DNA of 18,760 bases from JACKLD01 sp049297695. GTDB taxonomy: Bacteria > Pseudomonadota > Alphaproteobacteria > UBA2136 > UBA6156. The DNA lies in assembly GCA_049297695.1 (NCBI GenBank), contig JBAQUT010000061.1, positions 1 through 18,760 on the forward strand. Reading direction: 5' to 3'. The position numbers were made by a program, and so were the translations under genes. The notes under the pieces are model-generated. The model saw only the letters and a list, made by a program, of their open reading frames with translations. It was not told the origin of the DNA and made no database searches. Of the stretch, positions 7,334 to 14,749 are shown piece by piece. Each line of letters starts with the position of its first letter. The first letter of the stretch is position 1.

Positions 7334-7896
7334 TAATTCATTTCATCTTCAACGTCACGACGTCCCCATACGGTTCGTGGTTTGGCCATTTCCATGGATT
7401 TTACCATTAAATCTTCTAAAGATGAGACGATCGGAACTTCTTGAACTGGAGAACTCATACCAAAAGCACAATGCAACCTGCCGATTTGACCTGCCAATGT
7501 TTTTTGATACCTAACCTTCACGGCATCATCTGGGGCACCTAATACAAACCTATCCGGTCGCGCCATAAGTGCCATGCCAACTTCCGTATTCGTTGTAAAA
7601 GCTGGCATATCTGGCATTTTACGGTCTAACCAGCAGGCAATCACGGCCGATTTTCCTAATCCTTCAATCTCCCACCATACTTGGTGGTCATAATCCCCTT
7701 GAAACCCCCACAAATCATCCTCAGGCACAAATACATAGCCATCAAAACCTCTCCGTTTTAAAATCTCGATAGCTTGGGGCCGCCACGAAGGAACACCTTC
7801 GTCTCGCGGAGTTGGGCCAACTAAAAATAGAGAGTTTTCAACAATCCCACTCCTAGGTGTTTCGGGCAGTTTTTGATTCGCAAAAATAACACGCAT
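7330..7896 (-). CDS. Nucleoside 2-deoxyribosyltransferase-like protein (PF15891 type)
   Basis: A 188-residue protein. The ATG at 7896 is chosen because AAGGGA in the end of trmD sits 6 bases before it; a longer frame would lie inside trmD. Motifs in order: LVGPTPR (25-31), SWRPQAIEIL (37-46), VFVPED (55-60), HQVWWEI (71-77), AVIACWL (84-90) and AFTTNTEVG (99-107). This matches the Nuc_deoxyri_tr2 family, a Rossmann-like fold related to nucleoside 2-deoxyribosyltransferases; Glu105 in TNTEVG is the likely catalytic residue. Members are often found in phages and mobile regions; substrates are mostly undefined. It starts one base after the trmD stop, so the two are co-translated or at least co-transcribed. 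Base use is more A/T-rich than trmD, hinting at separate acquisition. Confidence 0.72.
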   Translation of the reverse strand: MRVIFANQKLPETPRSGIVENSLFLVGPTPRDEGVPSWRPQAIEILKRRGFDGYVFVPEDDLWGFQGDYDHQVWWEIEGLGKSAVIACWLDRKMPDMPAFTTNTEVGMALMARPDRFVLGAPDDAVKVRYQKTLAGQIGRLHCAFGMSSPVQEVPIVSSLEDLMVKSMEMAKPRTVWGRRDVEDEMNY

Positions 7897-7897
7897 C

Positions 7898-8590
7898 TCA
7901 TTTCCCTTCATGTATTGTCCGTAATCTTGCCATCTCCAACCGCCATTTGGCAATCTCTTTATGGTTGCCGTTTTGCAGCACGGCGGGTACGTCGCGACCT
8001 TCCCACACGGCGGGGCGGGTGTAGTGGGGGTATTCCACCAAGGGCTTGCCGGTGGCGGGGTCAATGATATCAAAGCTTTCCTCGTGCAGGCTGGCATCCG
8101 CCCCCAGCACACCGGGCAGCAGGCGCACCACGGCGTCCATCAGCACCAATGCGGCAGGCTCACCACCACTGAGGACAAAATCGCCCAAACTTATAACTTC
8201 ATCCACTTCAGCTTCCAGCACACGCTCGTCCACGCCTTCGTAATGGCCGCACAAGATAATCAGCCCGCCCGCGTGCTTGGAAAGCTCCCGCACCTTGGGT
8301 TGGGTGAGCCGCGTGCCATGAGGCGCCAAAAACAAGGTTTTGGCGTTAGGCTGGGCAGCTTTGGCCGCGCGGAGGCCTGCCGCAACCACATCCGGCTTCA
8401 TCACCATGCCTGCGCCACCGCCGTAGGGGGTGTCGTCCACCGTGCGGTGTTTGTCGGTGGCGCAATCGCGGATGTTTATGGCCGTGCAGCTCCACACACC
8501 GGCCTTCAGCGCCCGCCCCACCACGCTGTGCCCGCAGGCGCCTGGGAACATCTCGGGGAATAACGTAAGGAGGGTGATGGGGTATGGCAT
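7898..8590 (-). CDS. trmD: tRNA (guanine-N1)-methyltransferase (m1G37)
   Basis: A 230-residue SPOUT methyltransferase that uses S-adenosylmethionine to make m1G at position 37 of tRNAs, which prevents +1 frameshifts. The family motifs are all present: LLTLFPEMF at the start, RDCATDKHRTVDDTPYGGG split around residues 41-59, GAGMVMKPD, LCGHYEGVDERV (the trefoil-knot AdoMet site), SLGDFVLSGGEPA with its catalytic Asp, and EYPHYTRPA. Length is normal. AAAGGG lies 5 bases before the ATG. It usually sits in an rpsP-rimM-trmD-rplS operon; here none of those is adjacent, and the gene is followed by the deoxyribosyltransferase-like gene. Confidence 0.96.
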   Translation of the reverse strand: MPYPITLLTLFPEMFPGACGHSVVGRALKAGVWSCTAINIRDCATDKHRTVDDTPYGGGAGMVMKPDVVAAGLRAAKAAQPNAKTLFLAPHGTRLTQPKVRELSKHAGGLIILCGHYEGVDERVLEAEVDEVISLGDFVLSGGEPAALVLMDAVVRLLPGVLGADASLHEESFDIIDPATGKPLVEYPHYTRPAVWEGRDVPAVLQNGNHKEIAKWRLEMARLRTIHEGK

Positions 8591-8632
8591 GGCCCTTTGT
8601 AAGGTTAAACCTATAAAAAGTCAAAAGAGGGC

Positions 8633-8660
8633 TTGAAACATCTGAAAGTATACCTATATA
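8633..8660 (+). promoter_or_regulatory. Sigma-70-like promoter for the 8688 lipoprotein gene
   Basis: TTGAAA (8633-8638), 16 bases, TATATA (8655-8660), then AAGGAG 8 bases before the ATG at 8688. Read on the other strand, the same -35 gives TTTCAA with TATAGG 17 bases on, a possible weak trmD promoter. Confidence 0.5.
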
Positions 8661-8687
8661 TCCTCTAGAAACCCAAGGAGACCACCC

Positions 8688-9425
8688 ATGCGTAACCTAC
8701 CCAACTTCCGTTCCGCCGCTTTTGCCGCCAGCGCCCTCGCCGCCGTATTCGTGAGTGGTTGCGATCGCGGACCTAGCGCCACCGAACAAGAAATTCTGAA
8801 ACAACAAGCCGCCATGACCGAACAACTGAAAGCTATGCAAAATACCATCAATCAAGGCGTTGAGGCTCATTTGAAAGCCAAAGAAGCCGCCGGCAGCCTT
8901 GTTATCCGCGAACCCAGCATTTCAGCCTTAGATGTTTTTAAGGAAGCTGGAATTACGCCTTTTGCCAACACCCAAGCCCGCCCCAACCCTCATAACCCCA
9001 GCGAAGCTCTTAAAGCGGGGGCCTTTTTAACATTGGCAGCTTCTATTAGCTCTCAATTGGCCTTTGACAATATGCACACCCCCGACTACGCCACGCGTAT
9101 CATGACAGACCCCCGCCTCTCAAGAATGGTTGGGGAATATTCATCCGATACCGAAGAACGTAAATCTGGAAACTCTGTATCAGCCCTCCTCATTCAGAGT
9201 GGTTTTATGCCAGCAAGTAATACCGATTTCTATTATTCGTTCGTTGTAGACGGAAAAATAACAGAGATAAAAGGTCATAACAGTTCAAGCAGTAGCGTTC
9301 CTCGCCCCTTACATAATATGATTGGACAAGAAGCAGTTCGCCTTGCAAGCGAATGGCGTAAGCCCCTCATCACAAACGGCAAAATTAAGGCCGCAACTGT
9401 TGGTATGAGCAAAGACGCTCGCTAA
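8688..9425 (+). CDS. Lipoprotein of unknown function
   Basis: A 245-residue protein with a lipoprotein signal peptide: RNLPNFR start, hydrophobic Ala-rich core and lipobox VSGC with Cys25. Residues about 32-65 (TEQEILKQQAAMTEQLKAM...) are likely a short coiled coil. The remainder is a soluble domain without a motif I recognise; it holds a Ser run near residue 204 in KGHNSSSSSVPRPLHNMI. A strong Shine-Dalgarno (AAGGAG, 8 bases before ATG) and its own promoter suggest it is expressed independently. The neighbours are trmD (divergent) and the HerA-like gene (convergent, 4-base overlap), which give no clue to function. Codon use is less GC-rich than in the neighbours. It is probably anchored to the inner or outer membrane facing the periplasm. 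Confidence 0.75.
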   Translation: MRNLPNFRSAAFAASALAAVFVSGCDRGPSATEQEILKQQAAMTEQLKAMQNTINQGVEAHLKAKEAAGSLVIREPSISALDVFKEAGITPFANTQARPNPHNPSEALKAGAFLTLAASISSQLAFDNMHTPDYATRIMTDPRLSRMVGEYSSDTEERKSGNSVSALLIQSGFMPASNTDFYYSFVVDGKITEIKGHNSSSSSVPRPLHNMIGQEAVRLASEWRKPLITNGKIKAATVGMSKDAR

Positions 9426-10894
9426 CGCCGCAAGCCCCCCAACAACCCGCGCAGAAGTTCGCGGCCTATCTGCCCCGCCACCTGCCGTGCCACGCTTTTG
9501 GCGGCAGATTCCACCACGCCTTGGCGGCGGCCGTTGCCCCACATGAACTCGTTCAACGCGCTCGGGTCTTCTTTGACGGCCTTGCCTTTGGTTTTGGGAG
9601 ATTCTTCCACATTCGCCGCGTGTTCGGTTTTTTTCTGGAGCATTTCATACGCACTCTCACGGTCCACCGCCTGTTCGTACCGTCCACGCAACGTACTTTG
9701 GTAAATCACGCCATTTCGTTCCAAGTTTGTAAGAGGCCCTACCCGGCTTAACGGCGGCAATATGGCGGTTTTTTGCACAGGCTGGGGGATGCCTTTTTTA
9801 TCCAACACGCTCACCAGCGCCCAACCTACGCCGAGGTTCGGCAACTCTTTGGCCGTATCCAGCTTGAGGTTGCTGGCCATGGTGGTGGCCGCTACTTTGA
9901 TATCTTTCTGCCCCTGCGGCGTGGCTGCCCGCAAGGCATGCTGCACGCGGTTGCCCAGCTGGGCCAGCACGTCTTCGGGCACATCGCTGGGTTGCTGGGT
10001 TACAAAGTACACGCCAACACCTTTGCTGCGGATAAGCCGCACCACCTGCGTCACCTTGTCCAGCAGCGCCTTGGGGGCGTTTTGGAACAGCAGGTGGGCC
10101 TCATCAAAAAAGAAGCACAGCTTGGGCACGGGCAAGTCGCCCACTTCGGGCATTTGTTCAAACAACTCGCTCAGCAAATACAGCAAAAACATGGCGTACA
10201 CGCGGGGTTGCTGCATCAGCTCCACCGCGTGCAACATGTGCACCACGCCGCGGCCATCGGCACCTTTGGAGAGCAAATCGGGTATCTGCAAGGCAGGCTC
10301 GCCAAACAGGCTTTCGCCCCCTTCCCGCTCAAACGCCAACAGGCCGCGCTGAATGGCCCCGATGCTGGCGGTGGAAATCAAACCGTACTTGCTGCCCAGC
10401 GCTTTGGCGTTCTCATACACATAGGTCAGCAACGCCCGCAAATCCTTCAAATCCAGCAGCAGCAAACCTTCATCGTCCGCCACTTGGAACACAATCTGCA
10501 ACACGCCCTCCTGCACGTCGGAGAGTTCCAGCAGGGTGCTCAGCAACAGCGGCCCCATCTCGCTCACCGTGGTGCGCAAGGGGTGGCCTTGCTTGCCCGC
10601 AATATCCCAAAATACCACGTTGGCGGCGGTGGGGGTGTAGTTAACGCCCATCTCGGTGTACCGCGCGGTGGCCCATGCGGGGCTATCCCCTGGGGCCGCC
10701 ATGCCGCTCAAATCACCCTTCACGTCGCTCACAAACACGTTGCAGCCGTTGGCGGCCAGTTGCTCGGCCATGGCCTGTAAACTCACCGTTTTGCCCGTGC
10801 CCGTGGCACCCGCAATCAAGCCGTGGCGGTTGGCGCGGCTTAAATCCAACACCAACGGACCTTCAGGGGTTTGGCCTAATACAATCTCGGTCAT
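9422..10894 (-). CDS. HerA-like P-loop ATPase (DUF853, YjgR family)
   Basis: A 490-residue FtsK/HerA-type ATPase. Walker A GATGTGKT is at 29-36, with the family's HGLIAGATGTGKTVSLQ context split across 24-40. SDVKGDLSGMA (56-65) and ILSTASIGAIQ-like segments follow, Walker B is FFFDEAHLLF (261-270), and the arm SKGVGVYFVTQQPSDVP (290-306) matches the bipolar helicase family. The C-terminal tail (about 430-490) is charged and ends in a basic RELLRGLLGGLRR, as in E. coli YjgR. The cellular role of this family is poorly defined; DNA translocation is inferred. Shine-Dalgarno AAGGAGA lies about 6 bases before the ATG. It stands alone downstream of the nrd operon terminator and shares 4 bases with the convergent lipoprotein gene. 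Confidence 0.9.
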   Translation of the reverse strand: MTEIVLGQTPEGPLVLDLSRANRHGLIAGATGTGKTVSLQAMAEQLAANGCNVFVSDVKGDLSGMAAPGDSPAWATARYTEMGVNYTPTAANVVFWDIAGKQGHPLRTTVSEMGPLLLSTLLELSDVQEGVLQIVFQVADDEGLLLLDLKDLRALLTYVYENAKALGSKYGLISTASIGAIQRGLLAFEREGGESLFGEPALQIPDLLSKGADGRGVVHMLHAVELMQQPRVYAMFLLYLLSELFEQMPEVGDLPVPKLCFFFDEAHLLFQNAPKALLDKVTQVVRLIRSKGVGVYFVTQQPSDVPEDVLAQLGNRVQHALRAATPQGQKDIKVAATTMASNLKLDTAKELPNLGVGWALVSVLDKKGIPQPVQKTAILPPLSRVGPLTNLERNGVIYQSTLRGRYEQAVDRESAYEMLQKKTEHAANVEESPKTKGKAVKEDPSALNEFMWGNGRRQGVVESAAKSVARQVAGQIGRELLRGLLGGLRR

Positions 10895-10910
10895 GGGGCT
10901 CTCCTTATCA

Positions 10911-10934
10911 AAACAGGGGCAATGTGCCCCTGTT
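10911..10934 (-). terminator. Intrinsic terminator of the nrd operon
   Basis: Arms AACAGGGGC (10912-10920) and GCCCCTGTT (10926-10934), 5-base loop, followed on the minus strand by a short T-run (TTTT). It lies between the 85-residue gene and the HerA-like gene, so it would end the nrdA-VOC-nrdB transcript. Confidence 0.7.
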
Positions 10935-10957
10935 GGTTGGTTTTGGCAAGGTGCAAC

Positions 10958-11215
10958 CTAGCGACCCCGACCCGTATTTCTCCGAGATGCATCCATGACA
11001 ATAGCAACATATTGTTCCACATTGGCATCAAATTTCGCCATAAATGCCCTGTTCATGGCGTCTGTCATTGGTTCTGAGAACTCGTAGTCTGCTGGTGTTA
11101 AAAACCCACTCCCACATGCCCGTGTCATGCAATAGGGGTTGTCTTGATGACCATTGGAACGGGAGACATAAGCCGCCCACGACATTGCATTGGGAGGGTT
11201 AGATGACTTATACAT
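10958..11215 (-). CDS. Small protein of unknown function, last gene of nrd operon
   Basis: An 85-residue protein with no signal peptide or membrane segment. It has a Cys pair in YCMTRACGSG (28-37) and an amphipathic helical C-terminal half (MTDAMNRAFMAKFDANVEQYVAIVMDASRR, in pieces) ending in a basic GRGR. I do not recognise a family. It is likely real: a strong Shine-Dalgarno AAGGAG starts right after the nrdB stop, the gene begins 12 bases past nrdB, and a terminator follows. Base composition is more A/T-rich than nrdB. Co-transcription with nrdAB suggests, but does not show, a link to dNTP synthesis. Confidence 0.6.
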   Translation of the reverse strand: MYKSSNPPNAMSWAAYVSRSNGHQDNPYCMTRACGSGFLTPADYEFSEPMTDAMNRAFMAKFDANVEQYVAIVMDASRRNTGRGR

Positions 11216-11227
11216 ATTCCTATCTCC

Positions 11228-12397
11228 TTAATTGCTTGTCCCTGCCGCATCCTGCAGGGGTTTGAACACATCCTTAAACTTGCTCTCCTCCCAGGTTTGC
11301 ATGTTCACGGGGCTGTGGGCCGTTTCGTCCGTGCTGGTTTGCAGCATGGCGTCAAAGGCTTCATCCCACCCACCTTTGGTGGCGGCTTTGGTGTACTCCG
11401 TGCTGCGCTGCTCAAAGAAGTTCGCATGCTCGTCAGCATTCAACATGATGTCCATCCACGGCAGGGGGTTTTTATCAATGTTGTACACGGGCTCCAGGTT
11501 CAGGCTGCGCAAGCGACGGTCGGCAATAAACCGAATGTAACCTTTCACATCCGCCGCCACCATGCCTTCCACGGGGCCAAGCTCAAAGGCCAAGTCGATA
11601 AACTTGTCTTCCATGGCAATAATTTTTTGGCAGGCTTCGGTGATTTCGCCTTTCAGCTTGTCGGTCCACACCTTGGGGTTTTCCTGCACAAAGGTGTTGA
11701 ACAGTTTGATGACACTTTGGCAGTGCAGGGTTTCATCCCGCACGCTCCAGGTGACTATCTGGCCCATGCCCTTCATTTTGTTAAAGCGGGGGAAGTTCAT
11801 CAGCATGGCAAAGCTGGCAAACAGCGCCAAGCCTTCGGTAAAGGCCGCAAACACGGCCATGGTCATGGCGATGCTGTGGTCGTCATCCACGCTGAAGGTG
11901 TGCATGTAATCGTACTTGTCCTTCATGGCGGCATATTCCATGAACGCGCTGTACTCCACTTCCGGCATGCCGATGGTATCCAGCAAGTGGCTGTACGCCG
12001 CCACGTGCACGGTTTCCATGTTACTAAACGCGCTGAGCATCATCAGCACTTCCGTAGGCTTAAACACCTTCATGTAGTGCTTCATGTAGCAGTTGTTCAC
12101 TTCAATGTCGCTTTGGGTGAAAAACCGGAAAATCTGCGTCAGCAAGTTCTTTTCAGGCCCAGAAAGCTTGGTGTTCCAATCCTTCACGTCGTCGGCCATG
12201 GGCACTTCTTCGGGCAGCCAGTGAATACGTTGCTGTTGCAGCCAAGCCTCGTACGCCCATGGGTAGCCAAAAGGCTTGTAGGCAATCTGTTCTTTCTTCA
12301 GGTTTGGCATGGTACTTCCCTCTCGTTTCCGTTGATTCACCGTTGCCAGATGCTGCACTTTGGCAGCCGCTGGCGCAAAATTGATGACGTTGGTCAT
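11228..12397 (-). CDS. nrdB: Ribonucleoside-diphosphate reductase, beta subunit (class I)
   Basis: A 389-residue R2 protein that carries the di-iron/tyrosyl-radical cofactor and passes the radical to NrdA. Ligands are visible with family spacing: D97, E128 and H131 in METVHVAAY, E188 in FTEGLALF, E222 and H225 in VRDETLH. The radical tyrosine is Y135, four residues after H131, as Y122 follows H118 in E. coli. It is thus of the tyrosyl-radical rather than the Phe/Val-substituted type. The ATG at 12397 is supported by GGGAGG 7 bases upstream and by the ATGA overlap with the VOC gene; the first 30 residues are an extra N-terminal lead before MPNLKKEQ. The order nrdA, VOC gene, nrdB, small gene is one minus-strand operon. 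Confidence 0.96.
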   Translation of the reverse strand: MTNVINFAPAAAKVQHLATVNQRKREGSTMPNLKKEQIAYKPFGYPWAYEAWLQQQRIHWLPEEVPMADDVKDWNTKLSGPEKNLLTQIFRFFTQSDIEVNNCYMKHYMKVFKPTEVLMMLSAFSNMETVHVAAYSHLLDTIGMPEVEYSAFMEYAAMKDKYDYMHTFSVDDDHSIAMTMAVFAAFTEGLALFASFAMLMNFPRFNKMKGMGQIVTWSVRDETLHCQSVIKLFNTFVQENPKVWTDKLKGEITEACQKIIAMEDKFIDLAFELGPVEGMVAADVKGYIRFIADRRLRSLNLEPVYNIDKNPLPWMDIMLNADEHANFFEQRSTEYTKAATKGGWDEAFDAMLQTSTDETAHSPVNMQTWEESKFKDVFKPLQDAAGTSN

Positions 12398-12822
12398 CTC
12401 TTAACCTCCCGTTTACCCAAATCTTGATAGAAGCGAAAGAGGTACCCGTCAGGATCTTGTACAAGAAACTGCTTATTACCAAGTTCCACATCATCTCGAC
12501 GGTACCACTTCTCTTCCATATCAAGAAATATTGGATATGAAACTTTCTTAAATGTATCAAACAGTCTATCAACATTTAATACCTGAACTTGAAAGTGGGC
12601 TCCTTTTCCAAAAGGATATTCTAATTTTCCTTTTTCAAAAGTTCTCGTATTTTCAGACATTCCTTCAATCATAAGCCAAGCATGTTCTCTGCTTAACATA
12701 GCAAAATCATGTTCTGGCCGACTATATTCAACTTTAAAGCCAGCAATTTCCGTATAAAATTTGAGAGATTCCTGAAAATTTGAAATCTTAAGTTCAGGTA
12801 TCAATGCAGGCTTTATATCCAT
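12394..12822 (-). CDS. VOC-fold (glyoxalase/bleomycin-resistance-like) protein
   Basis: A 142-residue protein with start MDIKPALIPELK at 12822, chosen because AAGGGGG lies 6 bases upstream; the longer frame from 12873 begins with a non-homologous basic lead. One VOC domain fills the protein: PELKISNFQESLKFYTEIAG split around residues 8-27, a central AWLMIE strand, FQVQVLNVDRLFDTF and the closing DPDGYLFRFYQDLG. The pattern is closest to bleomycin-resistance/glyoxalase relatives, which bind metals or small molecules. Its stop overlaps the nrdB start (ATGA 12394-12397), so nrdB translation is probably coupled to it. It is markedly A/T-rich against nrdA and nrdB and looks inserted between them. 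The substrate is unknown. Confidence 0.78.
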   Translation of the reverse strand: MDIKPALIPELKISNFQESLKFYTEIAGFKVEYSRPEHDFAMLSREHAWLMIEGMSENTRTFEKGKLEYPFGKGAHFQVQVLNVDRLFDTFKKVSYPIFLDMEEKWYRRDDVELGNKQFLVQDPDGYLFRFYQDLGKREVKR

Positions 12823-12934
12823 GTTTTCCCCCTTCGCTCTTTCGTCATGGCGAGCGTCGCGTGGCCATCTCAACCTTCCTATACCGTTTGGCGCGGCATA
12901 AAAACCCTAAACCTTTTAAGCTTCCTCGCCTTGA

Positions 12935-14749
12935 TTATTGGCAAGCCAAGCACTCTTCATACTTCGGCCCATCGGTCCCTGTCGCCTTCATGGCCATCAA
13001 CGGCACCGTGGCCGCTGCCGTTTTGCTGGCAATGCCGGGGATACTCACCACCTCGGCCCGCTGGAGCGATTTGCTGCGGCAGTAGTACAGGCTTTTCACA
13101 CCCTTTTTCCATGCCATGTAGTGCAGCATGTGCAGGTCGCGCTTGTGCACGTCGGCGGGGAGGAACAGGTTGAGGCTTTGGGCCTGGCAAATAAACGGCG
13201 TGCGGTCGGCGGCGTGCTCAATCAGCCAGCGTTGGTCCAGCTCAAACGCGGTTTTAAACACATCGCGCTCCATGTCAGTCAAAAAGTCCAAGTGCATAAT
13301 GCTCCCGCCGTTCACCGTGATGCTCGTCCACGTATCTTCATCATCCCGGCCATAGGCGGCCAAAATCTTTTTCAAGTACTTGTTGCGCACGTTGTACGTG
13401 CCTTCCAAGGTTTTGTGGTTGTAGCTGTTGCTGGGGTAGGGCTCGATGCCGGGGCTTGCGTTGCCGCAGTAAATGCTGCTGCTGGCATTGGGCGCAATGG
13501 CAATCTTGTGGCTAAAGCGTTCCTTCACCAAGCTTTCGGCAGCGTCGGGGCATGGGCCGCGTTCTTCGGCCAACACATAACTGGCTTTGTCGGCTTCATC
13601 CCGCAGGTATTTAAATACTTTTTGGTTCCACACCTTGGCCATCACGCTTTCAAAGGGGATTTGTTTAGACTGCAAAAAGCTGTGAAAACCCATCGCCCCC
13701 AACCCCACACTGCGTTCCCGCATGGCGGAATATTTGCAGCGGGCCATGGCATCGGGCGCACGGTCGATAAAATCTTGCAAAATATTGTCCAAATACCGCA
13801 TCAGGTCTTCCACAAAGCGGGGCTCTTGGGTAAAAGCTTCAAAGTATTCCAAGTTCACCGAGCTCAAGCAGCATACCGCCGTGCGCTCGCGGCCAAATTT
13901 ATCCATCCCCGTGGGCAACGTAATTTCGCAGCACAGGTTGCTCATTTTTACCGAAAGGCCAAGGTCTTTCTGGAATTTGGGCAAATAACGGTTGGCGTTA
14001 TCGATAAACAGAATGTAGGGCTCACCCGTTTCAATCCGGTTGGTCAAAATCCGAATCCAAATATCCCGCGCCTTGGCCTTTTTGATGGCTTTGCCGGTTT
14101 TGGGGCTAATCAGGTCGTACTCACTGTCGGTTTCCACCGCCCGCATAAACACGTCGTTCACCACCACGGCGTTGTGCAGGTACAAGGCTTTGCGCTTGCT
14201 GTCGCCGCCCGTTGGCTTACGGATTTCAATAAACTCTTCAATTTCGGGGTGGTTTACATTCAAATACACCGCCGCCGCACCACGGCGGGTTCCGCCTTGG
14301 TCAATGGCACGGGTCATGGCGTCTTGCACCACAATAAAGGGGATAATCCCCGTGGTTTTGCCGTTCAAACCGGCTTTTTCGCCAATGCTGCGCACGTTGC
14401 TCCAGTTGGTGCCAATGCCGCCGCCGTTGCTGGAGATGGCAATGTTTTCATTCCACGTGGTGGTGATGCCATCCATGCTGTCGCCCACTTCGTTCAAAAA
14501 GCAGCTAATCGGCAAGGCACGGCCCGCACCGCCGTTGGCCATCACAGGCGTGCTGGGCACAAACCACAGGCGGCTCATGTAATCGTACAACCGCTGAGCA
14601 TGGGCCTCATTGTCGGCATAGGCGCCGGCCACGCGGGCAAAGGCGTCTTGGGGCGTTTCGCCGGGCAACAGGTAACGTTCGGCCAAGGTGGCCTTACCAA
14701 AATCGGTGAGGAGATCGTTGCGGCTGTAATCCACGGTTACTTGATACAT
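12935..14749 (-). CDS. nrdA: Ribonucleoside-diphosphate reductase, alpha subunit (class I, no ATP-cone)
   Basis: A 604-residue R1 protein that reduces NDPs to dNDPs. The active site is intact: Cys83 (PISC), N271/C273/E275 in NLCCE, Cys293 in AVCCLSS, the Tyr pair in SLYYCRS for radical transfer, and a C-terminal redox pair in ECLACQ. Specificity-site segments such as NGGGIGTNW and GGTRRGAAAVYLN are also present. It is about 150 residues shorter than E. coli NrdA, because the catalytic domain begins almost at once (LLTDFGKATLAERYLLPGE) and the ATP-cone that gives dATP shut-off is missing. A purine stretch (AAGGGCAAGG) precedes the ATG. It is the first gene of the operon, with 570 bases of non-coding DNA upstream. 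Confidence 0.96.
   Translation of the reverse strand: MYQVTVDYSRNDLLTDFGKATLAERYLLPGETPQDAFARVAGAYADNEAHAQRLYDYMSRLWFVPSTPVMANGGAGRALPISCFLNEVGDSMDGITTTWNENIAISSNGGGIGTNWSNVRSIGEKAGLNGKTTGIIPFIVVQDAMTRAIDQGGTRRGAAAVYLNVNHPEIEEFIEIRKPTGGDSKRKALYLHNAVVVNDVFMRAVETDSEYDLISPKTGKAIKKAKARDIWIRILTNRIETGEPYILFIDNANRYLPKFQKDLGLSVKMSNLCCEITLPTGMDKFGRERTAVCCLSSVNLEYFEAFTQEPRFVEDLMRYLDNILQDFIDRAPDAMARCKYSAMRERSVGLGAMGFHSFLQSKQIPFESVMAKVWNQKVFKYLRDEADKASYVLAEERGPCPDAAESLVKERFSHKIAIAPNASSSIYCGNASPGIEPYPSNSYNHKTLEGTYNVRNKYLKKILAAYGRDDEDTWTSITVNGGSIMHLDFLTDMERDVFKTAFELDQRWLIEHAADRTPFICQAQSLNLFLPADVHKRDLHMLHYMAWKKGVKSLYYCRSKSLQRAEVVSIPGIASKTAAATVPLMAMKATGTDGPKYEECLACQ

Noticed and set aside
7897..8112. Longer N-terminus for the deoxyribosyltransferase-like gene
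   Set aside because: The extra codons lie inside trmD, and a ribosome site in the trmD end points to 7896.
12823..12873. Longer N-terminus for the VOC gene
   Set aside because: It adds a basic stretch with no family match, while a well-placed ribosome site supports 12822.
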